The translations under genes were made by a program, and so were the position numbers. The notes under the pieces are model-generated. The model made no database searches. It was given only the letters and a program-made list of their open reading frames with translations, and was not told the origin of the DNA. A DNA stretch of 13,738 nucleotides from DATFLL01 sp035267785 (GTDB taxonomy: Bacteria; Pseudomonadota; Gammaproteobacteria; DATFLL01). The stretch spans positions 1 to 13,738 of the forward strand of contig DATFLL010000111.1 in assembly GCA_035267785.1 (NCBI GenBank). Direction: 5' to 3'. Below are positions 5,771 to 13,738 of the stretch, piece after piece (the stretch's first letter is position 1; the number at the start of each line of letters is the position of its first letter).

Positions 5771-6000
5771 CTTGTTTCGCTACCGACTGTATTGTGACCG
5801 CTGCGTTCGGGCGGCCGCATTCCCGCGTGCTATGCTCGGCCATTGTCCAGCCGGCGCGGGTGGAATAGACAACGTTAACAGATGCCGCCGCCGGTGTCCC
5901 AAGAGCCGGTCGGCGGCCGCCCGTTCCGTTCGTCGGGAATTTCCAGCGTCCCATCGGTCGCCGGCTGACTGGCGTTACGCCCTGATCTATAGGTTATGAC
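5771..6000. other. Divergent intergenic region between thiO and the pilus operon
   Basis: This 230-base stretch holds no credible gene. It should contain promoters for thiO (leftwards) and the minor-pilin operon (rightwards), but I see no strong sigma-70 or sigma-54 match. The best plus-strand candidate, TTGTCC with TAGACA 17 bases later (5845-5873), is weak. CGGGCGGCCGC (5808-5818) and GCGGCCGCCCG (5913-5923) are exact 11-base inverted repeats 94 bases apart. AGGT about eight bases before the ATG at 6001 is the likely ribosome site for fimU. Confidence 0.5.
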
Positions 6001-6594
6001 ATGAAAAGAAAACAATATCTCGGCTTCACCCTGATCGAGCTGCTGGTCGCCATGGCGGTATTCGCCATTCTCGTCACCGTCGGCGTGCCTGCCATGAAGT
6101 CGTTCATGCGAGACAACCGTCTCGCCTCCCAGACCAACGAGCTGGTCGGGGCGCTGAACGCGGCGCGGAGCGAGGCGGTCCGGCGAGGCGTGAACGTCAC
6201 CGTGTGCAGCAGCACCGATGAGGCAACCTGCAGTGGGACGAATTCCTGGGCAACGGGCTGGATCGCGTTCGCGGACCTGGACGGCAATATCGCCATCAAC
6301 GGCAGCGACGCCATGATTCGAGTACATGGCCCCGTCGGCGGGGGCGACACAATTACCAGCCAGGGTTTTGACACGTCGGGTACCGCAGTCAATACGTCCT
6401 ATGTGCAGTACAACAGCCGGGGCAACATCAACGGCCTGCCGCAGACATTTACCATCTGTGACACGGAGCCCGGCAATGTCAAGCGGGCACGCGGCGTCAA
6501 TGTGCTACCCACGGGGCTGATTGCGCTGGCCAAAGACACATCGAACGACGGCATCGTCAATGATGTCGCCTCCAACAACGTCGCCTGCCCCTAA
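6001..6594 (+). CDS. fimU: Minor type IV pilin, GspH/FimT family (FimU position)
   Basis: The 197-residue prepilin has a short leader MKRKQYLG cut by prepilin peptidase between G8 and F9, then the hydrophobic helix FTLIELLVAMAVFAIL with Glu at +5 (E13). The globular part matches GspH/FimT proteins: SQTNELVGALNAARSEAVRRG, then VTVC and WATGWIAFADLDG, with paired cysteines likely forming disulfides. FimU-type minor pilins help start pilus assembly in the inner membrane and sit at the pilus tip complex. The symbol is given by gene order (fimU-pilV-pilW-pilX-pilY1) as well as by family; fimT is the main alternative. It opens the operon, and its stop lies 21 bases before the preferred pilV start. 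Confidence 0.9.
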   Translation: MKRKQYLGFTLIELLVAMAVFAILVTVGVPAMKSFMRDNRLASQTNELVGALNAARSEAVRRGVNVTVCSSTDEATCSGTNSWATGWIAFADLDGNIAINGSDAMIRVHGPVGGGDTITSQGFDTSGTAVNTSYVQYNSRGNINGLPQTFTICDTEPGNVKRARGVNVLPTGLIALAKDTSNDGIVNDVASNNVACP

Positions 6595-6615
6595 CTTATG
6601 AACGAGCGAGCCACC

Positions 6616-7068
6616 ATGAATCAGCGCGGATTCACACTGGTCGAGGTCCTGGTCGCACTGGTCATCTTCTCGATCGGCCTGCTCGGCCTCGCCGGGCTGC
6701 AGTCGCAGAGTATTCGCTATACGCACAGCGCATACCTCAGGACTCAGGCGACATTCCTCGCCTACGACATATTGGATAGGATGCGCGTCAATATGACGCA
6801 GGCCAAGAACAGCACCTACGACATGTCCATGTCCTACGTGCCACCGTCCGCGTCCTGCGTCGGAGTGGGCGCCGCCTGCAGCCCGTTGGATCTGCGCAAC
6901 GCCGATCGCTACGAATGGAAGCAATCGCTCGCCGCTCTGCCCAACGGCAAGGGTTCCATCCAAACCGTCACCGCCGGCGGACAGACCAAATGGGTGATTG
7001 ACATCCAGTGGGACGACCCGAACACACCGGGCGGAAAATCCACTCTACAAATGAGCGCGCAACTATGA
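6616..7068 (+). CDS. pilV: Minor type IV pilin PilV
   Basis: The 150-residue prepilin begins MNQRG|FTLVEVLVALVIFSIG, with cleavage after G5 and Glu at +5. It continues with the PilV-typical GLLGLAGLQ and a Gln/Ser-rich helix end. The soluble part has two closely spaced cysteines (SASCVGVGAACS) and a C-terminal strand KWVIDIQWDD. PilV is a minor pilin that joins FimU, PilW, PilX and PilE in the initiation complex. An ATG at 6598 in the same frame would add MNERAT; I prefer 6616. The 18 bases ending at that ATG closely match those before the pilW start, and 6598 has no ribosome site. The last four bases overlap the pilW start, indicating coupled translation. Confidence 0.9.
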   Translation: MNQRGFTLVEVLVALVIFSIGLLGLAGLQSQSIRYTHSAYLRTQATFLAYDILDRMRVNMTQAKNSTYDMSMSYVPPSASCVGVGAACSPLDLRNADRYEWKQSLAALPNGKGSIQTVTAGGQTKWVIDIQWDDPNTPGGKSTLQMSAQL

Positions 7069-8252
7069 TGGGCATGCATCGGACGGGGCGTGCGCCTCGC
7101 GCCAAAACCTCCGCGGGCTTCACCATCACGGAGCTGATGGTCGCGATCGTTATCGCGCTCATCCTGATGGCCGGTGTCATTCAGATATTCGTCAGCAGCA
7201 AACGCGGTCACCTCGTGGAAGAGGGGCTCGGCCGACTGCAGGAAAACGCGCGCTACGCCATGTCTACGATAGGCGAGGACATTCGCATGGCCGGCTATAC
7301 CGGCTGCAGCGGCAATATCCAGAACCTGCTCGACACCACCAGTCCCGCCTACTCGGACGACCTGTTCAACTTCGAAACCGCGACCGGCGGTTGGGAATAC
7401 ACCGGCTCGGGCACCAAGCCTGGCGATAATTACCTGCTGCCCTCGAACCTCGATCCGGCCGGACAACCGCTGACTGACTGGACCAACCACAGCGGCGGCT
7501 CCCTCCCGCCCAGCATCCAGGACAAAGTCGCACCCGGCTCGGATCTCCTCGTGCTCAAATGGGCGGCGGAAAAGACCGGCGTCACGCCCAACGGCAACAC
7601 GCCGGCGCACGCGAGCTCGATCTCTCTGACCGGCTCCAATGGGCTACCGCAGGGCACAATCGTGGTGATTTCAGACTGCCAGGGCGCAGACGTCTTCCAG
7701 AACCGCAACACCAAGACCTCTCACTCGCTGTCGAGAGGCTCCGGCAGCAACACCAATCCCGGCCCCAGCAATGTCCAGAGCTGCGGCGCCGGCGGGAGCG
7801 GCGCAGCCGGCTGCAAGAACTTCAGTCATGCCTATACCACGACCGCACGGATGCTATACGCCACGAGCCGCGCCTACTACATCAGTAAGGGCATCAACGG
7901 CGAGCCGGCCCTGTACCGTATCCGCTACGACGACGGGGTGTCCGGCGCCGGCTCGGCCACGGCCATCGAGGAGATCGCCGACGGCGTCGAAACGTTGCAA
8001 GTATTGTTCGGCGAAGACACCGACGGCGACAAGATTGCGAATCAATATGTCACCGCAGACCAGGTCACCGACTACGCCAACGTGGTCAGTGTCAAGCTCG
8101 GCATGCTGATTCGGTCCCCGAACGAGGTCAAGGCGACCGCCGCCAGCCGAGTCTTCGATGTCCTCGGAACAAAGATAACGACCCCCAAGGACCGCTACCT
8201 GCGCCTGGTGTTCACCTCGACCATCAAGATACGCAACAAGGGGATAATGTGA
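7065..8252 (+). CDS. pilW: Minor type IV pilin PilW
   Basis: The 395-residue prepilin has a leader of 18 residues ending in TSAG, then FTITELMVAIVIALILMAGVI with Glu at +5 (E23), and a helix continuing through LGRLQENARYAMSTIGEDIRMAGY, which is characteristic of PilW. The long soluble region contains SGAAGCK and CQGAD cysteines that may form disulfides, and ends with LRLVFTSTIKIRN. PilW bridges the minor pilins and PilY1 in the tip complex. The start ATGATG overlaps the pilV stop (7065-7068); the frame is open further upstream, but that part lies inside pilV. ATG 7074 is another possible start giving a shorter leader. Its stop touches the pilX start (TGATG), so pilV, pilW and pilX form one translationally coupled unit. 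Confidence 0.92.
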   Translation: MMGMHRTGRAPRAKTSAGFTITELMVAIVIALILMAGVIQIFVSSKRGHLVEEGLGRLQENARYAMSTIGEDIRMAGYTGCSGNIQNLLDTTSPAYSDDLFNFETATGGWEYTGSGTKPGDNYLLPSNLDPAGQPLTDWTNHSGGSLPPSIQDKVAPGSDLLVLKWAAEKTGVTPNGNTPAHASSISLTGSNGLPQGTIVVISDCQGADVFQNRNTKTSHSLSRGSGSNTNPGPSNVQSCGAGGSGAAGCKNFSHAYTTTARMLYATSRAYYISKGINGEPALYRIRYDDGVSGAGSATAIEEIADGVETLQVLFGEDTDGDKIANQYVTADQVTDYANVVSVKLGMLIRSPNEVKATAASRVFDVLGTKITTPKDRYLRLVFTSTIKIRNKGIM

Positions 8253-8797
8253 TGAGCGCCCGTTACAGTGGCATGTCCGGACCCGCGATGCCCGCCAATC
8301 AGGGCGGCGTCGTGCTCATTGTCGCCTTGATCATCCTGCTGGTGCTGACGCTGGTCGCCGTCACCGGCATCGGCAACAGTACGCTCGAGGAGCGCATGTC
8401 GGCCAATGCACGTGACCGCGAGGTCGCCTTCCAAGCAGCGGAGGCGGCCCTTCGCCACGGCGAGAACGACGTCGCAACCGGGCTCGATCTGTCGAAGTTC
8501 ACGACCAACTGCGACAACGGCCTGTGCGACTGCCGCGACGCCAATATCGGATGCGTGGAATATTGGACCGACCCCACCCTCGACGTGTGGAACGTCTCGA
8601 ATCGTCATCGCAGCTACAGCGTGCCGTTCGCGCAGGTCGCCTCGCCCGCCGAATACATTATCGAGTACATGGGACAGTACCACATTGACCCGCTCAATCC
8701 CGCCCCAACCGACCCTGACATGTTTCGCATTACCGCGGTCGGAATCGGCCAGACGCCGGGCTCCAAAGTGATGTTGCAGTCCACCTATTTACGTTAG
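8252..8797 (+). CDS. pilX: Type IV pilus assembly protein PilX
   Basis: The 181-residue product shows the PilX N-terminal domain. QGGVVLIVALIILLVLTLVAV (17-37) is followed by STLEERMSANARDREVAFQAAEAALRHGE. As is usual in PilX proteins, the hydrophobic helix lacks the Glu at +5 found in other pilins. The soluble part has four cysteines within about 20 residues (TNCDNGLCDCRDANIGC), probably disulfide-linked. PilX belongs to the minor-pilin initiation complex and helps hold PilY1. The ATG at 8252 shares one base with the pilW stop and has AAGGGG (8238-8243) upstream; GTG 8249 is an alternative start one residue longer. A 59-base gap follows before pilY1. Confidence 0.91.
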   Translation: MSARYSGMSGPAMPANQGGVVLIVALIILLVLTLVAVTGIGNSTLEERMSANARDREVAFQAAEAALRHGENDVATGLDLSKFTTNCDNGLCDCRDANIGCVEYWTDPTLDVWNVSNRHRSYSVPFAQVASPAEYIIEYMGQYHIDPLNPAPTDPDMFRITAVGIGQTPGSKVMLQSTYLR

Positions 8798-8856
8798 GCG
8801 CAATGATCTTCGCAATGCCGAACATTTCGAACGCCCGAGAGCACGAGGAAAGAACA

Positions 8857-11800
8857 ATGAACGCAAAACCCCACGCACTGCTGCCTCAATTGCCCGGCTT
8901 GGTGGCAATGGCATTGTGGTTGTTCGCCGCTCTCAGTGTCCCGGCGTACGCAGCGGGCCCCACGGCAACGGATTTCTCGGTTATTCCACCCACCGTTCAA
9001 GGCGGGTCCAAGAACAACGACCCGCTGGTGATGCTGGTCATGTCCAACGACCAGCAGCTGTTCCTGAAGGCCTATAACGACTACTCGGACATCAACGGCG
9101 ACGGCTCCCTCGACACGACCTATGAAGACAAGCTGAATTATTATGGCTATTTCGATAGCCATCGCTGCTATACGTACGACAGCGTCGACAACTATTTCAA
9201 GCCGACCGCCGATGCCTCGGGAACCAACAATCACTACTGCAGTAGCGCCTGGAGCGGGAACTTTCTCAACTGGGCCTCGATGACCCGTATGGACATACTG
9301 CGGCGCGTTCTCTACGGCGGAAAGCGGGTTGTGGACGAGGATGCAGCGACCGCCGGCACCTCCGACGGCAAGACCGTCCTCGAGCGCGCCTTTATCCCGA
9401 AGGACGATCACTCCTTCGCCAAGGTCTACTCGGGCTCGGACCTGGCGCAGCTCACTCCCTACAGCCTGAGCACCTATCCGAGCGGGATCACGATGTGTAA
9501 CACCACGCGTGAAACCTACTCCTCCGTGTCGTTCCCGTTAACGGGCGAATCGGAGACGATCACCGAACCGCCCAAGATGCGGATTGCCAAGGGCCAATGG
9601 GGGCGTTGGGCCTCGACGAACCTTGAGCAATGCGCCTGGACCGAAGAATTCGACGCCGGCCTGGGCAATCAGCCGTCGGCCGGCACTGACAAGATCGCCA
9701 CAGTGCAGGTCAAGGTACAGGTATGCACCAGCCTGTCGGGCAAATACGAGGATTTCTGCAAGGCCTATCCCAATGGCGATCAGAAGCCGGTCGGTCTGCT
9801 GCAGAAGTACGGCGAAGGCCAGTCGGAGAAAATGCGCTTTGGTTTGATTTCAGGGAGTTATGACCTGAACAGGGCGGGCGGCGTGCTCCGACGCGACATC
9901 CTTCCTCTGGAAGGTAACACTGATTCCACGAAGGACGAAATCAACGCCACAACGGGCCAATTCACCGGCAACCCGGGCATCGTCGACACCATCGATACAT
10001 TCCGTGTCGTTCAATACAACTACAAGACCGGTATCTACAACGACTGTAATCCTTACGGTATTCTCGCCAGTCAGCTCGGCACGAGCTCGACGACCCACTG
10101 CTCGGACTGGGGCAACCCCATCGGCGAGATGTACCTGGAGGCGCTGCGCTATTTCGCCGGCAAGACGACCCCGACATCGGCCTTCAATGCCGATGACAGC
10201 AGCTACTTCAGCAATCTGACCCAGATCAGCACCTGGACGGATCCTCTGACGGCCGACAATTTCTGCGCCAAGTGCTCGATCATCGTCCTGACCAGCGGCG
10301 CGAACTCCTTTGATATGGACGACCTCGGTTCCGCCACGGACGTCACCGGCACCGGGCGCGATGCATCCGATAACCCGTCCGCGACAACCACCCTCGATCC
10401 GACTACGACCACCAATACCGTCGGCAGCACCGAGGGTATCAGCGGGAGCTATCTGATCGGCGACAATGGCACGACGAACGACGGGCAGTGTACGGCGAAA
10501 AGCATCTCGAATTTATCCTCTGCCAAGGGCATTTGTCCGGACACGCCAACCCAAAGGGGTGGCTTTGATGTTGCCGGCATGGCCTGGTATGCGCATACAC
10601 ACGATCTGAGGCCCGACAACAATACCACCATCGGCCTCCCCGGCGACCAAAGTGTCGATACCTACGCCGTCACGCTCGCCTGGGATCTGCCGCGCATAAA
10701 AGTGAAGACAGGCTCTGACTTCATCACACTGATGCCGGCCTGCCAAGCCACATCCGATCCTCCCAGTGCCAGCACGGCCGCCTGGCGTACGTGCACGATG
10801 GTCGATGTCCAGTGGCTGAGCACGTCATACGACGCCAGTGGAAATCTGATTGGCGGCACGGCACGGGTCGTCTGGGAAGACTCGACCTGGGGCAACGATC
10901 ACGACATGGACGGTGTCGAGGACATCATCTTCAAGGTGAGCAGTGGTCAATTGTCCATCGAAGTCGACGCTCCCATGGTCTCCGCGGGTAATTCGCTGCG
11001 ATTCGGGGTTATCCTTACCGGCTCCACGGCCGATGGCGTCCATTGGCCGCTGCTTCTGAAAGGGCCGAACAATTTCAACTCCATTTCGCCGGGCACGGAC
11101 GCTGCCGTGACCAGTTCTGCGGTTCTTTATACCCCGTCGGGATCCGCCGCCGGCGTACTGGAGCCTCCGCTGTGGTATGCCGCGAAGTGGGGCGGATTCC
11201 AGCGTCTGGATGGCAACAAGCTGACCTTGAACCCGCCGATGCAGCCGAGCACCGCGTCCTCGGCCGAGTGGGACACCATCAACAACGCCACCGGTGCCTT
11301 CGGTTCGGACGGCATCCCCGACAATTATTTCTATGCCGACAATCCCGCGCAGCTGGAGACACAGCTCGGACAGGTATTCAATCGAATACTGGCGCGCGTC
11401 TCGGCCGGTACGGCGGCCGCGGTTATCTCCGACTCCACGACAATGACCGGTGCCGTCATTCAGGCGCTCTACCAACCGGCACTCACCACTGGCGGGCGGC
11501 AGGTCACCTGGGGCGGCATCCTGCACTCGGTCTTCATCGACGAGTACGGCGTACTGCACGAGGACAATAACCACAACGGGCGCCTGGATTCCACCGACAA
11601 GCCCATCAAGATACTGTACGACGAGGCGGCAAAACGCACACTCGTGTTTTACTGTATGAACGTCACCAGCGGGAACACCAGCTCCTGTCCCGCCAGCCAG
11701 AAAAAGGACCTGGAACAACTCCAGCCCATCTGGAACGCTCGCGACGAGCTGTCCAAGCTCGACAACAACACCATTGCCACGCAGCGTAACTACACGGCGA

Positions 11801-13738
11801 CGTCCGATACAGGCCGTTATATTTTTACCTGGATCGATGACAACGGTGACAACGAGGTGCAGCCGGGCGAAGTCAAGAACTTCACGGACGGCGGCGTGGA
11901 CGCCGATTCGCAGTTCACGCCTTATCTGGATCTGCAAAAAGACACCAATGGCGATACGGTGATCGACAAGCAGGATGCCAAGAATGTCGTCGACTTCATC
12001 CGGGGCGAAGAGAACATACCCGGCACGGCGTTCCGTTCGCGCACCATTGACTACAACGGCGACGGGACGCTGGATGTATGGCGTCTCGGCGACATCGTTC
12101 ATTCCACGCCCGTCACGGTCGGAGCACCCGATTCGAAGTGGGATTCGTTGTATGGGGACAATACCTACACTGTTTTCCGGCAGAAGTATGCCCATCGGCG
12201 GCAGATGGTGTACGTCGGCGCCAACGACGGTATGCTGCATGCGTTCAACGCCGGCTTCTACGACCCTTATACCAAGGCTTTCCAGGTATCGCCCTCGGGT
12301 CAGACCGCGCACCCGCTCGGCGGCGAAATGTGGGCCTATGTGCCCAAGAATCTGCTGCCCCACCTGCAATGGCTGACGCAGCCGGACTATCCGCATGTCT
12401 ACTACATGGACGGCAAGCCGCGTATCTACGACGTCAACATCTTCCCGACTGACGCGGAGCACCCGGACGGCTGGGGCACAATCCTGGTGGCCGGCATGCG
12501 CCTCGGGGGCGGCTCGATTACCTATGACGCCGACGGCAATCCCTCCACCCCGGACATCACGAGCCGCTCGGCGTACGTGATCCTCGATATTACTGACCCG
12601 GAGCAACCTCCCAAGCTGCTCGCCGAGTTCACGGATGCCGACCTGGGCTTCACGACCAGCACTCCGACGCTCGTCGTCAAGCGTGTGCCCGGCACGGGCA
12701 ACGACTGGTCCGCTCCGACCGTCAATGACTGGTACCTGGTGTTCGGCTCCGGCCCGAACGTCGTGTCCACGATGACCAGCACCCAGAACGCCAGACTGTA
12801 CGCTCTGAAATTGCAGATCGATTCCAGTACGGGCGAACTGAACCTGGCCAGCACCAACCTGACCAAGTACGACACGAGCGTGACGAACAGCTTCGTCGGG
12901 GACGCCCTGGGCGCCAACTGGAATCTCGATTTCAGCTATGACGCCATTTACTTCGGACTGGCGGGCGGCACCGTTGCCAGCCCCAATGGGCAGTTGGAAC
13001 GTCTTGTACTCGACGGCACGAGTCCATCCGCCTGGACGATGAGCACGGTCATCAACCCGAGTGACTCCAGCCCGAGTATCAGCGGCCAGCCGTTCCTCAA
13101 CCAGCCGATTATTACCACCGACCTTAAAGGTGAACGCTGGATTTACGGCGGAACCGGACGGCTGTACGTCCGCGCGGACAACTCCAGCACGGCCCCGCAG
13201 AGCTTCTATGGCATCAAGGAGCGTTTCACCAGCACGGACCCGAACCTGCCGGACGGTTCGGTTTCTTTCCAACGGTCCTCTGGTACCACAACGCAGCGAC
13301 TGCAGGACGTCAGCGGCGTAAAGGTGTACGCCGACGGCTCCGTCTCCGACCCGAACGGCGTGCTGCCGTCCTCGGTGACTACGTTCTCGCAGCTTGAGAA
13401 CTACATCGATGCCAACAAGGCCGGATGGTTTATGGATTTCGGTACGATACCATCGGCCGAGCGCGTCCTGACACGGGCCACCTGGGACCCATCGCACCAA
13501 GCCGTTTGGTTTACCACGTATAAACCGTCGACCAGCCAGTGCGACGCCGAAGGCTATTCCAGCATCTGGGCCGTCTACGCGCGTACGGGCACCGCATCCT
13601 CGAACTGGAGTTTCTCCGGCACCTCGAGTACCTCAGTGAATGGGGCTGGCTCGCCCGAGATGCTGCCCTCCGGATCTCTCAGCAAGGGCACGGCTTCCGA
13701 GATCGTCCTTTATAAGACGATAACCGGCGGTGTGAAAC
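8857..13738 (+). CDS. pilY1: PilY1/PilC-type pilus tip adhesin, 3' end beyond the window
   Basis: The frame is open from ATG 8857 to the window edge, 1627 codons, with no stop seen in any line I translated. GAGGAAAG (8845-8852) is the ribosome site. A signal peptide ends near VPAYAAG (about residue 33). A cysteine-containing N-terminal half follows, then the PilC beta-propeller region with GDIVHSTPV (1078-1086), VYVGANDGMLHAF (1118-1130) and WAYVPKNLLPHL. PilY1 is exported to the cell surface and pilus tip, where it promotes pilus extension, adhesion and surface sensing. The N-terminal segment keeps the hydrophobic strand (LVMLVM, 57-62) but has SNDQQL where a von Willebrand-type DxSxS site would be. 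Acidic EF-hand-like loops occur at 78-86, 903-914, 994-1005, 1029-1040 and 1065-1073. It is much longer than the roughly 1160 residues I recall for P. aeruginosa PilY1. Confidence 0.95.
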   Translation, partial: MNAKPHALLPQLPGLVAMALWLFAALSVPAYAAGPTATDFSVIPPTVQGGSKNNDPLVMLVMSNDQQLFLKAYNDYSDINGDGSLDTTYEDKLNYYGYFDSHRCYTYDSVDNYFKPTADASGTNNHYCSSAWSGNFLNWASMTRMDILRRVLYGGKRVVDEDAATAGTSDGKTVLERAFIPKDDHSFAKVYSGSDLAQLTPYSLSTYPSGITMCNTTRETYSSVSFPLTGESETITEPPKMRIAKGQWGRWASTNLEQCAWTEEFDAGLGNQPSAGTDKIATVQVKVQVCTSLSGKYEDFCKAYPNGDQKPVGLLQKYGEGQSEKMRFGLISGSYDLNRAGGVLRRDILPLEGNTDSTKDEINATTGQFTGNPGIVDTIDTFRVVQYNYKTGIYNDCNPYGILASQLGTSSTTHCSDWGNPIGEMYLEALRYFAGKTTPTSAFNADDSSYFSNLTQISTWTDPLTADNFCAKCSIIVLTSGANSFDMDDLGSATDVTGTGRDASDNPSATTTLDPTTTTNTVGSTEGISGSYLIGDNGTTNDGQCTAKSISNLSSAKGICPDTPTQRGGFDVAGMAWYAHTHDLRPDNNTTIGLPGDQSVDTYAVTLAWDLPRIKVKTGSDFITLMPACQATSDPPSASTAAWRTCTMVDVQWLSTSYDASGNLIGGTARVVWEDSTWGNDHDMDGVEDIIFKVSSGQLSIEVDAPMVSAGNSLRFGVILTGSTADGVHWPLLLKGPNNFNSISPGTDAAVTSSAVLYTPSGSAAGVLEPPLWYAAKWGGFQRLDGNKLTLNPPMQPSTASSAEWDTINNATGAFGSDGIPDNYFYADNPAQLETQLGQVFNRILARVSAGTAAAVISDSTTMTGAVIQALYQPALTTGGRQVTWGGILHSVFIDEYGVLHEDNNHNGRLDSTDKPIKILYDEAAKRTLVFYCMNVTSGNTSSCPASQKKDLEQLQPIWNARDELSKLDNNTIATQRNYTATSDTGRYIFTWIDDNGDNEVQPGEVKNFTDGGVDADSQFTPYLDLQKDTNGDTVIDKQDAKNVVDFIRGEENIPGTAFRSRTIDYNGDGTLDVWRLGDIVHSTPVTVGAPDSKWDSLYGDNTYTVFRQKYAHRRQMVYVGANDGMLHAFNAGFYDPYTKAFQVSPSGQTAHPLGGEMWAYVPKNLLPHLQWLTQPDYPHVYYMDGKPRIYDVNIFPTDAEHPDGWGTILVAGMRLGGGSITYDADGNPSTPDITSRSAYVILDITDPEQPPKLLAEFTDADLGFTTSTPTLVVKRVPGTGNDWSAPTVNDWYLVFGSGPNVVSTMTSTQNARLYALKLQIDSSTGELNLASTNLTKYDTSVTNSFVGDALGANWNLDFSYDAIYFGLAGGTVASPNGQLERLVLDGTSPSAWTMSTVINPSDSSPSISGQPFLNQPIITTDLKGERWIYGGTGRLYVRADNSSTAPQSFYGIKERFTSTDPNLPDGSVSFQRSSGTTTQRLQDVSGVKVYADGSVSDPNGVLPSSVTTFSQLENYIDANKAGWFMDFGTIPSAERVLTRATWDPSHQAVWFTTYKPSTSQCDAEGYSSIWAVYARTGTASSNWSFSGTSSTSVNGAGSPEMLPSGSLSKGTASEIVLYKTITGGVK

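Noticed and set aside
5175..5999. Plus-strand open frame opposite thiO running to the pilus operon
   Set aside because: Arg/Ser/Pro-rich translation typical of an antisense shadow of a G+C-rich gene, without ribosome site or domain.
7008..7064. Upstream extension of the pilW frame (start at GTG 7008)
   Set aside because: It would put 57 bases inside pilV and give a prepilin leader of 37 residues; ATG 7065, overlapping the pilV stop, is a normal coupled start.
10825..13500. A very long minus-strand open frame of 891 codons opposite pilY1
   Set aside because: It lies wholly antisense to pilY1, has the Arg/Val/Gly-rich make-up of a G+C-rich shadow frame, and shows no recognisable domain or ribosome site. 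The plus-strand frame has clear PilY1 motifs.

Overview
This window comes from a G+C-rich bacterial chromosome, most likely a gammaproteobacterium. The order thiO, then a fimU-pilV-pilW-pilX-pilY1 minor-pilin operon, points to the Chromatiales/sulfur-oxidiser part of that class; this is inferred from gene content, not from a search. It divides into three parts.

(1) Positions 1 to about 4003 look like the end of an integrated prophage or other mobile island. Six small, tightly packed plus-strand genes (80-3115) have strong AGGAG-type ribosome sites and overlapping or nearly touching ends. They encode a Cys/His-rich small protein, a DHH/DHHA1 phosphoesterase, a phage-type hypothetical protein, a MazG-like protein, a small CxxC protein and a cupin-like HDH-motif protein. 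A visibly A+T-richer class I methyltransferase gene on the minus strand (3135-3899) faces them. No integrase, portal, capsid or replication gene falls inside the window, so 'prophage' is an inference from gene type and from the tRNA boundary.

(2) Positions 4004-5770 are chromosomal backbone on the minus strand. They hold a complete tRNA-Thr(CGT) with encoded CCA, whose 3' end faces the island; a cysteine-free, HHH-containing Fur-family regulator of the Irr/PerR type; and glycine oxidase ThiO. The regulator is preceded by two palindromes. One, TTTAGAC-AAA-GTCTATA, resembles an Irr box and overlaps the predicted -35; the other overlaps the predicted -10. The predicted transcript starts at or next to the ATG, so the mRNA may be leaderless.

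(3) Positions 6001-13738 are a plus-strand type IV pilus minor-pilin operon: fimU/GspH-like, pilV, pilW and pilX, followed by a very large pilY1 that runs off the right edge (1627 codons without a stop). These proteins would form the initiating tip complex of a type IV pilus with PilY1 as tip adhesin or regulator. This PilY1 lacks the usual DxSxS metal site of the N-terminal von Willebrand-like region but has several EF-hand-like acidic loops.

The most interesting points are the self-operator and possible leaderless start of the Irr-like gene, the unusual PilY1, and the nucleotide-cleaving gene pair (DHH, MazG-like) in the island. I saw no clearly undescribed multi-gene system, CRISPR array or insertion sequence.
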